Notes under the pieces: model-generated
What the model was told of the DNA's origin: nothing
Seen by the model: the letters and a program-made list of their open reading frames with translations, nothing else
Database searches by the model: none
Origin: Eurosta solidaginis
Taxonomy: Eukaryota; Arthropoda; Insecta; Diptera; Tephritidae
Assembly (NCBI RefSeq): GCF_040869045.1
Contig: NC_090322.1
Location: 179,194,672-179,258,671, forward strand
Direction of reading: 5' to 3'
DNA: 64,000 bases
Shown: piece by piece, positions 33,007-44,136 of the stretch
Layout: every line of letters starts with the position of its first letter
How positions within the stretch are numbered: the stretch's first letter is position 1
Translations under genes and position numbers: made by a program

Positions 33007-35001
33007 GCAGGGTCGATTTGTGGGGAGGTAAAAAAATGGCCCATTGCTCTGGGAAAATCATATTCCAGGGATCAAAATAAGAAACTTTGCCGAAGGAACC
33101 ATACCACTAAAACGAAAGCTTCGTAGATGATAGAATGCTTGCTTGCATGGATGCTGGCAATATGTCAACCCCACTCGCAATTCATTTTATTATTGCAACA
33201 GATAAAGCTTTGGATCACAATATTGAAGATCTGGTTATTAATTGTACAAGTCTGAGAAAACAGCGCAAGGAATATCGTCGGCGTCATGGTACAGAAATTA
33301 TTGAGAATTTCAAGGTATAAAAGTTTATTTTGGATTTGTTATGAATACTTCTCAGAGCGAAAATTTTTCAGATCCCTGATACATTTGTGTTACACTGGGA
33401 CGGTAAACTACTTCCTGCAATGACTGGAAAGGAAAAAGTAGAACGCCTAGCTATTGTTTTAACGGCAGATAATATAGAAAAATTAATTTCCATTCCAATT
33501 ATTGAATGTGGAACTGGTGAAGCAATCGCCCAGTCCATACATAATTACTTAGAAAAAATGAATATGATAAATTCGGTATGCTTTGACACGACAGCTACAA
33601 ACACTGGTAAACGTAACGGTGCTGGAATGTTGCTGGAACAAAAATTGAAACGTAGATTGTTGCGGTTGCCATGCAGGCATCATATTGCAGAAATCATACT
33701 ACGAGCTGTATTTGAAATATATTTTGGAAAATCTTGTGGCCCGGAAGTTGCCATATTTGAACGTTTTTCGCGGGAATGGAACACTTTCAATTTAAAAGAT
33801 CTTTCAATTGGAATCATGGATGAAGAAATGCGACGTGCTATAAATGCAGAGGAATGTGAAGCCAATAAAGAATTTTGCATCAAAAATATAGCAAAAGACC
33901 ACATTCGCCATGATTACAAAGAGCTATTGCAACTCATGTTTATTTTCTTAGGTGGCAGCATCCCGAACTTTTCCTTTCGTGCACCTGGCGCGACGTCACA
34001 TGCCAGGTTTATGTCAAAAGCGATATATGCCTTAAAAATGTTTGCTTTGCAAAAACAATTTAAAATGTCTTCCAGCCATTTGAATGGATTCCGCAATGTG
34101 TGTATTTTCCTGGTGCGTCTTTATATTCCGTATTGGTTTCGAACTACTAATGCAGTCGAAGCACCAAATTTGGATTTGCAGCTGGTAAAAAACATTTCCG
34201 GTTATTACGACCCAAAAATATCTCTAGCCTTATTAGATAAAATGAAAAACCACTTATGGTATCTGTCCGAGGAAGCCGTTGGTTTCGCCTTTTTCGATTC
34301 TAATGTGGACTTAAATGTGAAAAGAAAGATGGCTGAAGCACTAGCATTAGAAAAAGAGTTTGAAAGCAATGACGACAATGGCGTTTATCTGCATAAAAAT
34401 GTAAATGCCAGCATTGAAGAAATAAAAGCATTCATAAGTAAAGATTTAAGTTGTTTTGTAACGCAAAGAACTAGAAATATCTTTTCACTATTGGAAATAG
34501 ACGTAAAATTTTTCAACTTAGATCCCTCAAACTGGTGCAAAAATGCAGAATATTTAAAAGGTGTTCAAATCCTCAAAAACGTCACTGCTGTTAATGATTT
34601 TGCTGAGAGGAAAGTAAAACTAATAACAGATTTTAACCGGTCTTTAACTCATAGCGAAGAAGATAAACAATACTTGCTTCATATTGTCGAGAACTACAGG
34701 CAAAAGTTCCCTTCATATACTAAAACTTCGCTTTTGTAATATTCTTGAGACATATATTAATGATTGAAATGCAAATTGTGGAAAAATTGCGTCATTTTAT
34801 TTTTTCTTTAATGAATAAACAGATAACAGTAAAAAAAAACAAGTGTTTTTCTATATTTTGACCTTTGACCTCATTATGGCACAGGTTGGCACACTCTGAT
34901 TGAGTTAAAAATTTACCACATGAATTATTACATCGAATCGCATATCTGACCTATCCCCGTACTCAAAATTCCAAAAAAAAAAAAAAATAACGCCAGGTCT
35001 A
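33004..35001 (+). mobile_element. DDE transposon with intact transposase, candidate autonomous partner of the MITEs
   Basis: The left end TAGGCAGGGTCGATTTGTGG and the next 93 bp match the terminal repeat of the MITEs at 970 and 12928; similarity stops at about 33117, just before the coding region. The right end reads, inverted, TAGACCTGGCG, only a weak match (6 of the first 10). ATATATAT on both sides (32996-33003, 35002-35009) fits the 8-bp duplication of the MITE, but lies in an AT repeat and proves little. The right boundary is therefore tentative. Confidence 0.7.
33135..34739 (+). CDS. DDE transposase, two exons (33135-33314, 33372-34739), apparently intact
   Basis: Exon 1 ends ...GAATTTCAAG at 33314; a 57-bp intron (33315-33371) starts GTATAA and ends TTTTTCAG; joining keeps the frame and gives 515 residues from the methionine at 33135. 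The frame is open upstream, so the start could be earlier. Likely catalytic residues: D70 (LHWDGKL), D132 (VCFDTTATNTG), and E472 (NDFAERKVK). A C-x-H-H motif (LPCRHH, about 161-164) follows the second D, as in hAT-like and related transposases. The block GATSHARFMSKAIYALKMF is one I associate with a transposon-derived protein family common in arthropods and cnidarians. It lacks a recognisable N-terminal zinc finger. hAT-like superfamily is a guess from the 8-bp duplication of its MITEs. Confidence 0.8.
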
Positions 35002-35009
35002 ATATATAT

Positions 35010-35280
35010 AAAAACTAATAAGTAACGGAATAACACGTGCTGATTTTGTGATCGATCGGCAGACCATATCCTCCTGGAATGTGACACAATCTCATGGGCT
35101 CTCCATGGCCAGAACATTCCCACATTAAATCCCTCAAGCCAAGAGAACTGCCAGGGTTCATCAAGGGAGTCGGTTTGGATGAAGTGATGTGAAGGAGGTG
35201 AGGGCACAATAGACCAATGGTCGCTGCGCAATCCTCAAAAAATTATCTATCTGTCTAACGGAAAAGGAAACCAGTCGTGG
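35010..35280 (+). pseudogene. LINE C-terminal scrap
   Basis: The plus strand reads SADHILLECDTISWA, resembling the zinc-knuckle-like C-terminus (HILxxC) of LINE ORF2 proteins with RNase H. Only about 30 residues are recognisable. Confidence 0.4.
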
Positions 35281-35469
35281 TTGACTATGTCAAAACAGGC
35301 CAAGCTACACTAGCACCGTCCTATGATGAGTGTTAATGGATCTCATAATGGTGGTAGTGATATGCACTTTACGGAAGTCATGCTGATGGCTGGATAACCA
35401 AAGAATTTCATTTAATTGAGGGAATCATAATGGCTGAAATGCTTCGTTACTGACTAAAGAGATAATATC

Positions 35470-35830
35470 GGTAGATACTGGCTGGGTTTCCGGTCTGCGG
35501 TAGTAGGTTTATAGTTGCTCATTATTCTCCGTTATTCTGGAATGGCAAAGGTTTTTAGCGACAAGTAGAAAAAATGTGCTAGTCTACTGATGTCATCATG
35601 ACCAAGGTATTTTGGCGTCGGCATAGGTTTTCCGTATGGGATTATTGATATGGAAAGCTTGGCCATTTCAATGGCTTCTTTAACCTCTGTTGAGGTAACG
35701 GTGAGGGTCGACTCGTCATGCTTGTGTTTATGTGCCCGTTGATTAGGGCGATATCTAGCATTTTCCACTGAAGTATGCATTGCAAATTGGCTACAGAAAG
35801 CATTCGCGCATTTCCTCAAGTCCAACAGAC
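35470..35830 (-). pseudogene. LINE reverse transcriptase N-terminal fragment
   Basis: The 97-codon minus-strand frame 35825-35532 reads VTSTEVKEAIEMAK, then IIPYGKPMPTPKYLGHDDI, then HFFYLSLKTFAIPE. This follows the RT block 0-1 pattern EV..AI...KSSKA.GPDGI.P..LKHLG, then FNLSL....IP..WK. Key GPDG is changed to PYGK. A stop follows at the IPE-W position. A third LINE type, distinct from the LOA-like and RTE-like copies. Confidence 0.65.
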
Positions 35831-36074
35831 GATATTCAAGTCGAATAAATTATTCAAATACTACCTAGTATGAATAAGACCATAAGTTTTAGTCAATGAA
35901 CTACTCAAATGCTGACTAGTATGAATAACCCACATAGTCGTAGTCAATGAATTAGAATATTTGCTGTCTACTTTGGCTTTTGACTGCAGGGTGCTTGTGC
36001 CTATGTCACTTGGGACTATGTAATGTCACTTATACCATACAGTATATAGTATTCATGAATACCATAACATATAT
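35831..36074. other. Spacer with CTAGTATGAATAA repeats
   Basis: Two imperfect about 55-bp repeats (TACTAGTATGAATAA... TAGTCAATGAA) and AT-rich sequence. Related in motif to 32515-32915. Confidence 0.5.
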
Positions 36075-37692
36075 ATTTATACTCAGCTTAGCAGAGCTCA
36101 CAGAGTATATTAACTTTGTTCGCATAACGGTAATCCGTAACGGCATAAACTAATCGAGATAGATATAGACTTCTATATATCAAAATGATCTGGGTGAAAA
36201 AAGAAATTCATTTAGCTATGTCCGTCCGTACGTCTGTAAACACGATAACTTGAGTAAATTTTGAGGTATCTTGATGAAATTTGGCATGTAGGTTCCTGGG
36301 CGCTCATCTCAAATTGGTATTTAAAATGAACGAAATCGGACTACAACCGCGCCCACTTTTTCGATATCGAAAATTTCGAAACACCGAAAAAGTGCGACAA
36401 TTCATTACCAAAGACGGATAAAGCGATGAAACTTGGTAGGTGCGTGTTATGACGCAAAATAGAAAATTAGAAAAATTTTGGACAATGGGTGTGGCACTGC
36501 CCAATTTTAAAAGAAGGTTATTTAAAATTTTGCAAGCTGTAATTTGGCAGTCATTGAAGACATCTTGACGAAATTTGGTAGGCACGTTACTCCTATTACT
36601 ATATGTGTGCTAAATATGACGGCTGACGAACACGCCCACTTAAAAAAAAAATTTTTTAAAGTCACATTTTAACAAAAAATTTATTATCTTTACAGTATAA
36701 AAGTAAATTATGTCAACATTCGACTCCAGTAGTGATATCGTGCCACAAAATACAAAGATAAAAGGGAATTTCAAAATGGGCGTAACTCCGCCATTTTTCA
36801 TTTAATTCGTCTAGAATACTTTTAATGCCATAAGTCGAACAAAAATTTACCAATCCTTGTGAAATTTGGTAGGGACATAGATTCTATGACGATAACTGTT
36901 TTCTGTGAAAATGGGCAAAATCGGTTGAAGTCACGCCCAGTTTTAATACACAGTCGACCGTCTGTCCTTCCGCTCGGCCGTTAACATGATAACTTGCGCA
37001 AAAAAACGATATATCTGAACTAAATTTAGTTCACGTACTTATCTAAAGTCACTTTATCTTGGTATAAAATATGGCCGAAATCCGACTATGACCACGTCCA
37101 CTTTCTCGATATCGAAAATTACGAAAAATGAAAAAAAATGCCATAATTCTGTAGCAAATATGAAAAAAGAGATGAAACATGGCAATTGGATTTGTTTATT
37201 GACGCAAAATATAACTTAAAAAAAAACTTTGTGAAATGGGTGTAACACCTACCATATTGAGTAGAATTAAATGAAAAGTAGAATTAAAAAAAAATTTTTT
37301 TTTATTTTATTTTTTTAAATGAAAAAGTTCTGCAGGGCGAAATCAAAAACCCTTGGAATCTTGGCAGGAATACTGCTCGTGGTATGACATATATAAATAA
37401 ATTAGCGGTACCCGACAGAAGATGTTCTGGGTCACCCTGGTTCACATTTTGGTCGATATCTCGAAAACACCTTCACATATACAACTAAGGGCTACTCCCT
37501 TTAAAAACCTCATTAATACTTCTAATTTGATACCCATATCGTACAAACGCATTCTAGAGTCACCCCCGGTCCACCCTTATTGCGATATCTCGAAAAGGCG
37601 TCCACCTATAGAACTAAGGCCCACTACGTTTTAAAGCTCTCAGCTGAGTATGTAATGTTCGGTTACACCCGAACTTAGCCTTCCTTACTTGT
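36075..37692 (-). mobile_element. Minisatellite-bearing repeat element, inverted copy
   Basis: On the minus strand this runs from ACAAGTAAGGAAGGCTAAG (37692) through the hairpin GTTCGG/CCGAAC to CTAAGCTGAGTATAAA (36075). It has under two minisatellite units (37420-37640) and a complete body. Open frames inside (for example 36304-36585, 37422-37634) are not genes. Confidence 0.85.
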
Positions 37693-38555
37693 TTACTCCT
37701 CAGTTTTATACAACGAGAATAAAAATATTCATGCAAGTTAGTAAATAAATTGTTTGAAGCTTTTTTAATTTGAATGCAAACACTGAAAGTGCAGCAACAC
37801 AACCAGCAGCCGCTGCGCAACCCATAACACTCAACAACCAAAAACTCTGCAACAGCAACGTATCTCAATCAGCTGTTGCTCTAGTAGAATTTTAACATTC
37901 TTTGCACTACACTCATTCACTCACTCTAAAATGCATTAAACTAAAACTGACATAAAAATGTTATATATAGCAGTAAAATGCAAGTACACTCACTATCAGC
38001 CTGTGCTGGTGATATTAAAACTTAATTCTAAACTACCAACAACATCGAGTAGTTGATTCGTAATTTTTTTTCTTCATATTTTAGCCGCCAACATTTTTTC
38101 AGTTGTTGTTTATATTTTTGCATATTTTAGCCTATCAAAGAATGAAGATCGGGAGCACAAACTTTGCTTGTGACCGGGGAACTTATTTACGTTAAAGTCA
38201 ACGTGCTTACTGTTTGTATGTGTATACGCGGGGTTTACATATGTGTGTATAAATGATTTGCAGCTAGACTACTGCAACGTGAACGAGATGAAGATCTAGA
38301 TTGTGTCCTAGAGGAGAAATTGCAAATCTTGATTAAAAAAATACTTTATTCGCCGTCCTGTTTGCGTTTATTTGTTCCGAATTGTGTTATGCAAAATTTT
38401 TGCTGCAGAATTTATAATAAAAACTTTTCAAAATAAGGTGATTTTTTTTTAATTATGTTTATGGTTATATTTACGTTAAATGATGATAATTTATGACGGG
38501 AATGCAAGCACTTTTATTACACGATTCCGATATTTTTATGCCATAGTTTAAGGCC
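37693..38555. other. Intergenic, nothing identified
   Basis: AT-rich, no coding signal, no element ends recognised. Confidence 0.5.
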
Positions 38556-39905
38556 CTATGTATGTAAAATTTTGAAAATTTGAAAACTGCTTTGTTTCTC
38601 ATTCCTAAAGCTTTCGGTAGTTAGTGTAATGGTACTGCCAGCAAGGGACGTAAAATGAGACCTCGAGAGCGGCATGTGACGATGGCATAAGCGCAGCTGT
38701 GGAGGTGTTGGAAGCGGTATTTCCAGTCTTAACAACAACTTCAACATGCTTAGAGCAGGATAGGTAAAAAGGGACCTAAAGAGCCTGGAAGTCGGATCAA
38801 ATGAAGAGGGTATAGTCGAGGCAGAAATGTTGCTGGTGAATAAACATCTCAACGATGCTGCGGGTCTTACAAACAAACATAAGTAACTAATGGCAAAAGA
38901 GGTACAAAACAGGCCTTCAGAACTTGAAATAAGTAGCAAAAAGTGGTCGACTGAACACAGTGATAGATAATATGGAGAGTGAGAAACAGCTTAAAGGCGC
39001 TGCGAGTTCACTGAGTGAGAGCAGTGGCGGATAATTTGGAGAGGGTCAAAGAGCTAAATGGCGTTTGGGAGTCCAAGCAAAGTTTCATCTAGCGAGCTCT
39101 TCCAGACTCTTGAGGAGTGTTCATTTGATAGGAGTCATGTCTCTCATCTTGAGGAAAGGTTTTTGGAATTAGCGCGTGCGGATGCAGCATTTACTATGCG
39201 AAAACGAAAATCAGGGTTAGAGCTGCAGTCATGCTAAGGAAACACATATACTCGTGTTTGCGGGCTAACTTTAGCATCGAAGACCTAGCGCTGGTCGCAA
39301 TAGACGGCAAATACTTTACCATACCATACTTTATCCTAGCCTATACGGCTCATAACGTGGAAGCCCTATGAAGAAGATTTCAAAAAGCTGCTGGTTCAAG
39401 GAAAGTGCAGAAGACGGCTTGTTGTAGGTACACCTGCCAATGCGCATCACAGCGTTTGGGAGCGTTTGGGTGAGATCCTTAGTTTTAACAAAATAATTGA
39501 AATGTTTTTGTTTGTTAATAAAATAAATAGTGTTTGGGAATTTCCTTTCAGTTAGATAAATGGCCTACGCAAAATATCAGTCAAGCTCTGCACATAGCTG
39601 CGAACTGCAGTAAGAAACGGGTGAACAAATTCTGTGTTCGTGTCTTCCGCTCGTCAGAGCAGGGTTCCATCTATTAGAGGCGGCAGAGTTGCCAGATTTC
39701 GAAACAGCAATTAAGCCGGGTCCTAGAAAACTGCTAGTATTTACCAAGAGGACGGAGCTATTCTATAACATACATATGTCCCTGTATCTGATTGGAGTTC
39801 TTCCGTTTGGTCGTCAATCAAATTCTGGTAACACTATGAACACATTAAGTATATGTGAGCTCTTTATTAACCGGCCAGTTCAACCTAACCTAAGCTCTGC
39901 ATAGA
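38556..39905 (+). pseudogene. LOA-like LINE, internally deleted relic
   Basis: 38690-38960 resembles the end of ORF1. 39080-39450 matches the ORF2 endonuclease of the 42243 copy (RAAVMLRKHIYSCL versus RAVIMVRKQLHSYML; FILAYTAHNVEAL versus FILALWYMAHAAEV). From about 39690, KPGPRKLLVFTKRTELFYNI matches the ORF2 C-terminus, and the 3' end (ACCGGCCAGTTCAACCTAACCTAA) is shared with 47700-47734. The reverse transcriptase and most of RNase H are deleted. The block 39480-39570 is unplaced. Confidence 0.75.
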
Positions 39906-40039
39906 ACCAGACATGTACACGAAAAATATTTCATAGTCACTTAGAAAGTTGCGGAACACCCATTCACTTCGCTTGCATGCTTAAATTATCTGAAATAGTG
40001 TAAACCGCTATTGATGAATGTAGACCCTAGATCTGCACA

Positions 40040-40165
40040 GAAGACTGAAACTACAGTCTCCACTCAATAAACAAATGGAAAACGGTCTAAATTTCCTTGG
40101 CGTCTCCAATTGGCGCCAGATAACATAGCGAAGAAAAAACTAGCGCGCCTTGTTGGATGGCAATA
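40040..40165 (+). pseudogene. RTE-like LINE, 3' terminal scrap
   Basis: Reads VENGLNFLGVSNWRQIT then ALLDGNNHI, matching VENDLNSHGVTNWRQLA and ALLDGHNRL at the C-terminus of the 52966-53810 copy. Confidence 0.65.
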
Positions 40166-40971
40166 ACCATATAAACGTTAAGACAAAAATTAAGTAAGAT
40201 CTAAGTAACTTGGAAATTTCACCAACTTATAGAAATATTTTTTAGCAAATGCTTTCATCGTTTCAGGTAAGGATTTATTTTTGAGTGTGCCTCATTCGTA
40301 CAAACAATATGTCCCACACTTTTAAGTCTTAATTTCTTACCATCTCCATGGAACTTATCCCCTTCCCCTGTATAATATTTCGGCGTGTATAAGTTCATTT
40401 AGAAATTTGGTTTTGTTTTATTACCAGTTAAAGCGTAAACAACGACTGTGTGGAATTACTTTGAAGTACCGTAGAAGTTAGCAAATAAAATACCAAATAG
40501 GCTTGAAGTATATAGCAAAATAATAAATTGAAATTTGTATGGTTCTTATCCGCTGTCATGGAAATAGAATATGTAAATATTCACTGAAGAAATAAAAATT
40601 TTTTTTGCCCAACTGGGAATGAGTTTTTTTTACGCACATTTTCTGCGGAATAGCTAAGCAAGCAGAAAACCACATGGAAATATGCTTAACGAATTGGAAG
40701 TTTTTATTTAAGGTAGCTGATTTAATTCATTTGAATCGAGTTATTTTAGGTATTTGTCTTAAACATGTTGTTAGATAAATTTAAAAAAGTACGTTTTTTT
40801 ACTCACTGATTTTTTTTGTCATCAGCAAATTATCCTTGAATTGAAAAATATTCGCACTTACCTGAAAAGAAAGAAAATTTTGTTAAATACCTTTTATATA
40901 TGGTGACGAATATTAGCATCACTACGCTTCTACTAAATAAATGCACAACAACAATAAAGCAGCCACTTTTA
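40166..40971. other. Intergenic, nothing identified
   Basis: AT-rich with poly-T runs. No gene or repeat identified. Confidence 0.5.
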
Positions 40972-41401
40972 TGTAGAAGGCGACTAAGTGATATCTCACA
41001 CACAAAAATATGTAGTCATCAGCCGAAGTAGTTACTCACACATACACTCTCATATGGCTATGGAAGCGGCGTGGACTACAGATATACATATATACATGTA
41101 TATAGCTGGTAACTAACCAAGCATGAGGTACAACTGTACGCGAAATTAATAGACCTTAGGAGAAGTGGGTGAACGGGGAAACCGAGAGTATAAAAGCAGA
41201 GCAAGTTGAGGAATCAATAATCAATTTGATTTAAACACCCTATTACTTGTGATGTGAAGTATAATTGTGAAGTACATCCAAAGTAATCTAAATAAAGACC
41301 AGTTTGCAATGCTGAATATTGGAGTTATTCATTCGAAAGTTTAGCGATTCCAACGTTAGCGGAAGGAGCGCAATAACCAGGATTTCCCTAAATTTGTTAC
41401 A
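40972..41401 (+). mobile_element. Possible solo LTR
   Basis: Starts TGTAGAAGG and ends TTTGTTACA. It has a TATA box (TATAAAAG, 41189-41196), initiator-like sequence 25-30 bp on (ATCAATAATCAATTTG) and AATAAA at about 41292, in the order of an LTR U3-R-U5. No matching 4-5 bp target duplication flanks it, and no gag or pol is adjacent. A host promoter or another element remains possible. Confidence 0.35.
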
Positions 41402-42169
41402 ATATAAATAGTAACTTGCAACAAATGTTCTTCTTTTGAAAATAATAGGAAGACAGCGCAAAATAAAAAGCTTTAAAAAACGATGATAAACACTTAGCCG
41501 TGTGTTATTGGTGTTGCGGTGGAGTATAATGGCAGACTCTTGAAAAATTCTTGTGTTTTGTCGCAATACGAAAACATTTCAAAACGTATTTATGTTTATA
41601 TATATATATACATGCCAACAGGTACATGAGGGAGGTACAAAAAAGTAGTTTTTTCAATTTTTTTTTTTGGTCGGAATATTGTTCGAGGTATCGAGAAAGT
41701 TAGCTATTAAAGAATGGTAGTTTGTAATGTTAATTTTATGAGGAACCTCATCGCCATTTTCTCATAAAAGTTATATGCCCTAATTCTTTTGATCCGGAAA
41801 ACCGCTTGAAAAAACATTTGAGCTCTCCAAAATTTCACAATCGTCACACTCCACTTTATAGGTATTTGTTATTACACTATCCCCATTTTTCCATTCTTTG
41901 AAAGTTTTTTTTTTAGAAATGGTCTATTATTTCTCGATAAATGGCACGAATACTATTATAGAATAATTTACTATAAAAAGGGCGGATCGACCTCCATTAT
42001 CCAGCTGTCATTGTACCACCACATAAGCCTGACAGCTACTAGGTCAGCTATCAGATTTAGAAAGTCTAGAAATTGACAGAGTTTACAAAGAACGCCTGCG
42101 GTTTTGGTGTTATGGTTTACTTCTTACAGCTATAAATTACAATATCCATCCCTCTTCAAAACTCAGCTA
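41402..42169. other. Intergenic, nothing identified
   Basis: AT-rich spacer without coding signal. Confidence 0.5.
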
Positions 42170-42618
42170 CCCTGCAAAAATCGTTGGATCATGTGGTCCA
42201 CTTGTGTCATACTGGATTACTCCATGGACTACTCTGATGTATGTCCCTCACTAGGGTAGGCACCTTGTCGTTGGTGTGAGGGCTTAGCCGAACTCCATAG
42301 CGCCCGGCTATGAGGCGGAGCTGTTTAGGACTGACATCTACGCCGTTTCGCCTCATAGGAGGGCGGCAGGATGTCGGTGACCAAGAAATGCCAACCCCCT
42401 AATCCAGGGTGTTATGCGGACCGTGCCTATTGGACGATTTGCAGCCAGGGGATAAATTCGGCTGTATTCGAACGGAGCCTTCCCGATACCGGGCCATTTC
42501 GGGAGGTATTTATGGCCTTACTACAGTAAGGGGCGCTGCTGTGGCGGACGGTTCTTTCCACGTATATAATACTGGACCGCTGAGCCCGCCTTGTAGGGCA
42601 GGTGGTCGTACGACAAAG

Positions 42619-43875
42619 ATGAACGACTCATTACCTGATTGTAATAAGGACTGAGTCGCAATCCAAGGACGACAAATACGAATTAAGCGATGCGTCGGAC
42701 TCGGGGAGCGAGAGTTGTGCTGATCCAATGAACTCCGTGTTGGAGACGCACACAAATGAAAACGGAGTAGAAGAGTGGAGAAGGGTACGGAGCAGAGGAA
42801 GTAAAATAGCTCTCTCGCAGTACCGTGCAGCACTAAAAATTGTACAACGCTTGGGAGCAGTGGTCGATCCAACAGAAGTGGGATCGAGCGCTTGGAATGG
42901 GCCCATGAGGTGGTAGAAGTAGGTCGAAGGCAGTTCAAAAGGTTTGCTGCGATAAACCATGGGTTCTGCAACCGGTACGAGGAGGAAGAAGCGTCGAATG
43001 GCAGTATGAAGAGGCAACATTCGGCGGAAGGCGAGAAGCCTGTCTTCAAGAGGCAGGGCAGTCGCATAGACAAGACAAGTAGGCCCAAAGCTGTAAGAGA
43101 GATGGGCCCCTATAGCGAGGTAGCAAGTACCTCGAAAGCTGCCAGTCGGAGGAAAGTTCCAACTACGGAAGTAGGAGATAAGCCAAAGGGAGATAACGCT
43201 AAGACTCCGGCCTTCTTGGAGATGCTAAAGGGAGTTAACGCTAAGACTCCGGCTTTCTCGGAGGTACCAAAGGGAGATAACACTAAGACTCCGGCTTTTC
43301 CCGAGAAAATGAGTGATGTGGCAAAGCAGTCACTGACCGTGGCGCTGGTTGATCGTAGCAGTCCTTTCGGAAAAATGACTACTGAAAGGTGGAGATCTGT
43401 GGAAAGGAGCTTATTAGCTTAATGCTTAAGCTGATGCGGGAACAACCAAGTAAGCCCCTTCCAACCTTTGATTCGAGGGATGGTATAATGGTGTGAAGAT
43501 GATAGCGTGCGACAACATCGCGAGCTTGCGGTGGCTGGAGGAAGTGGTTCCAAACTTCCAAAGGCAAGGCACGAACGCGCGGTTTGAGGTGGTGCATAAA
43601 GTGCAAATCCCCACGGTACCAAAAGTTAAGCTATGGATACCATGCGTGATGAAGTCGGAGGATACACTGCGACTTCTGCAGAATCAGAATTCGAACATAC
43701 TGACACAGGATTGGAAAGTACTTACTGTATCTCGGTCTACCGAGGATTGTCAGTTCTACATCTTCCAAATAAAGAAGCAGGCGGAGGATATTTTGTACAC
43801 GTAGCTTCGCAAAATGTCCTTTGGCACTGGCAAAATTTACATGCTACTCAGGAAAAGAAGTCCCGAGGATAAAAA
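42619..43875 (+). pseudogene. LOA-like LINE ORF1 (gag-like, DUF4780-type), frameshifted
   Basis: Likely start MNDSLPD at 42619. The frame shifts near 42650 and again near 42900. An acidic, then basic linker follows, with three tandem copies of a 13-20 residue repeat around KGDNAKTPAF (43190-43310). The C-terminal part (43490-43875) reads IACDNIASLRWLEEVVPNFQ, then KVKLWIPCVM, then LLQNQNSNILTQDWKVL: the pattern of the DUF4780 domain found in LINE ORF1 proteins, proposed to bind nucleic acid. More frame breaks lie near 43425, 43490 and 43790. The long minus-strand frame 42510-43088 is only its antisense. Confidence 0.75.
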
Positions 43876-44136
43876 CCTTAACATGCTAGAGGTGCGCGAA
43901 GTCGAAAAGGACCTCAAAAGCCTAAGGGAAAAAGACAGGTGGAGTTCCCCGACGTCACCACGAAGGTGTTAGAAGAGGACCAACCGCGAAATGGTGCTAT
44001 GACTCGCACAGGCGAACACCCGGCACAACAGTCACGAGAGGCAGAAGGGGGCCTCGAATACTCTAAAAGGGAAAGGGGAGGACGACGACGTCACGACGAA
44101 GGTGCTGGAGGGGGACAAACAGCCCAATGGTGCTGC

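Noticed and set aside
40972..41401. Firm call of an LTR retrotransposon
   Set aside because: No target duplication, primer-binding site or gag-pol sequence was found, so only a tentative solo LTR is listed.
42510..43088. 192-codon minus-strand frame opposite the LOA-like ORF1
   Set aside because: Antisense of a recognisable LINE ORF1; no domain of its own.
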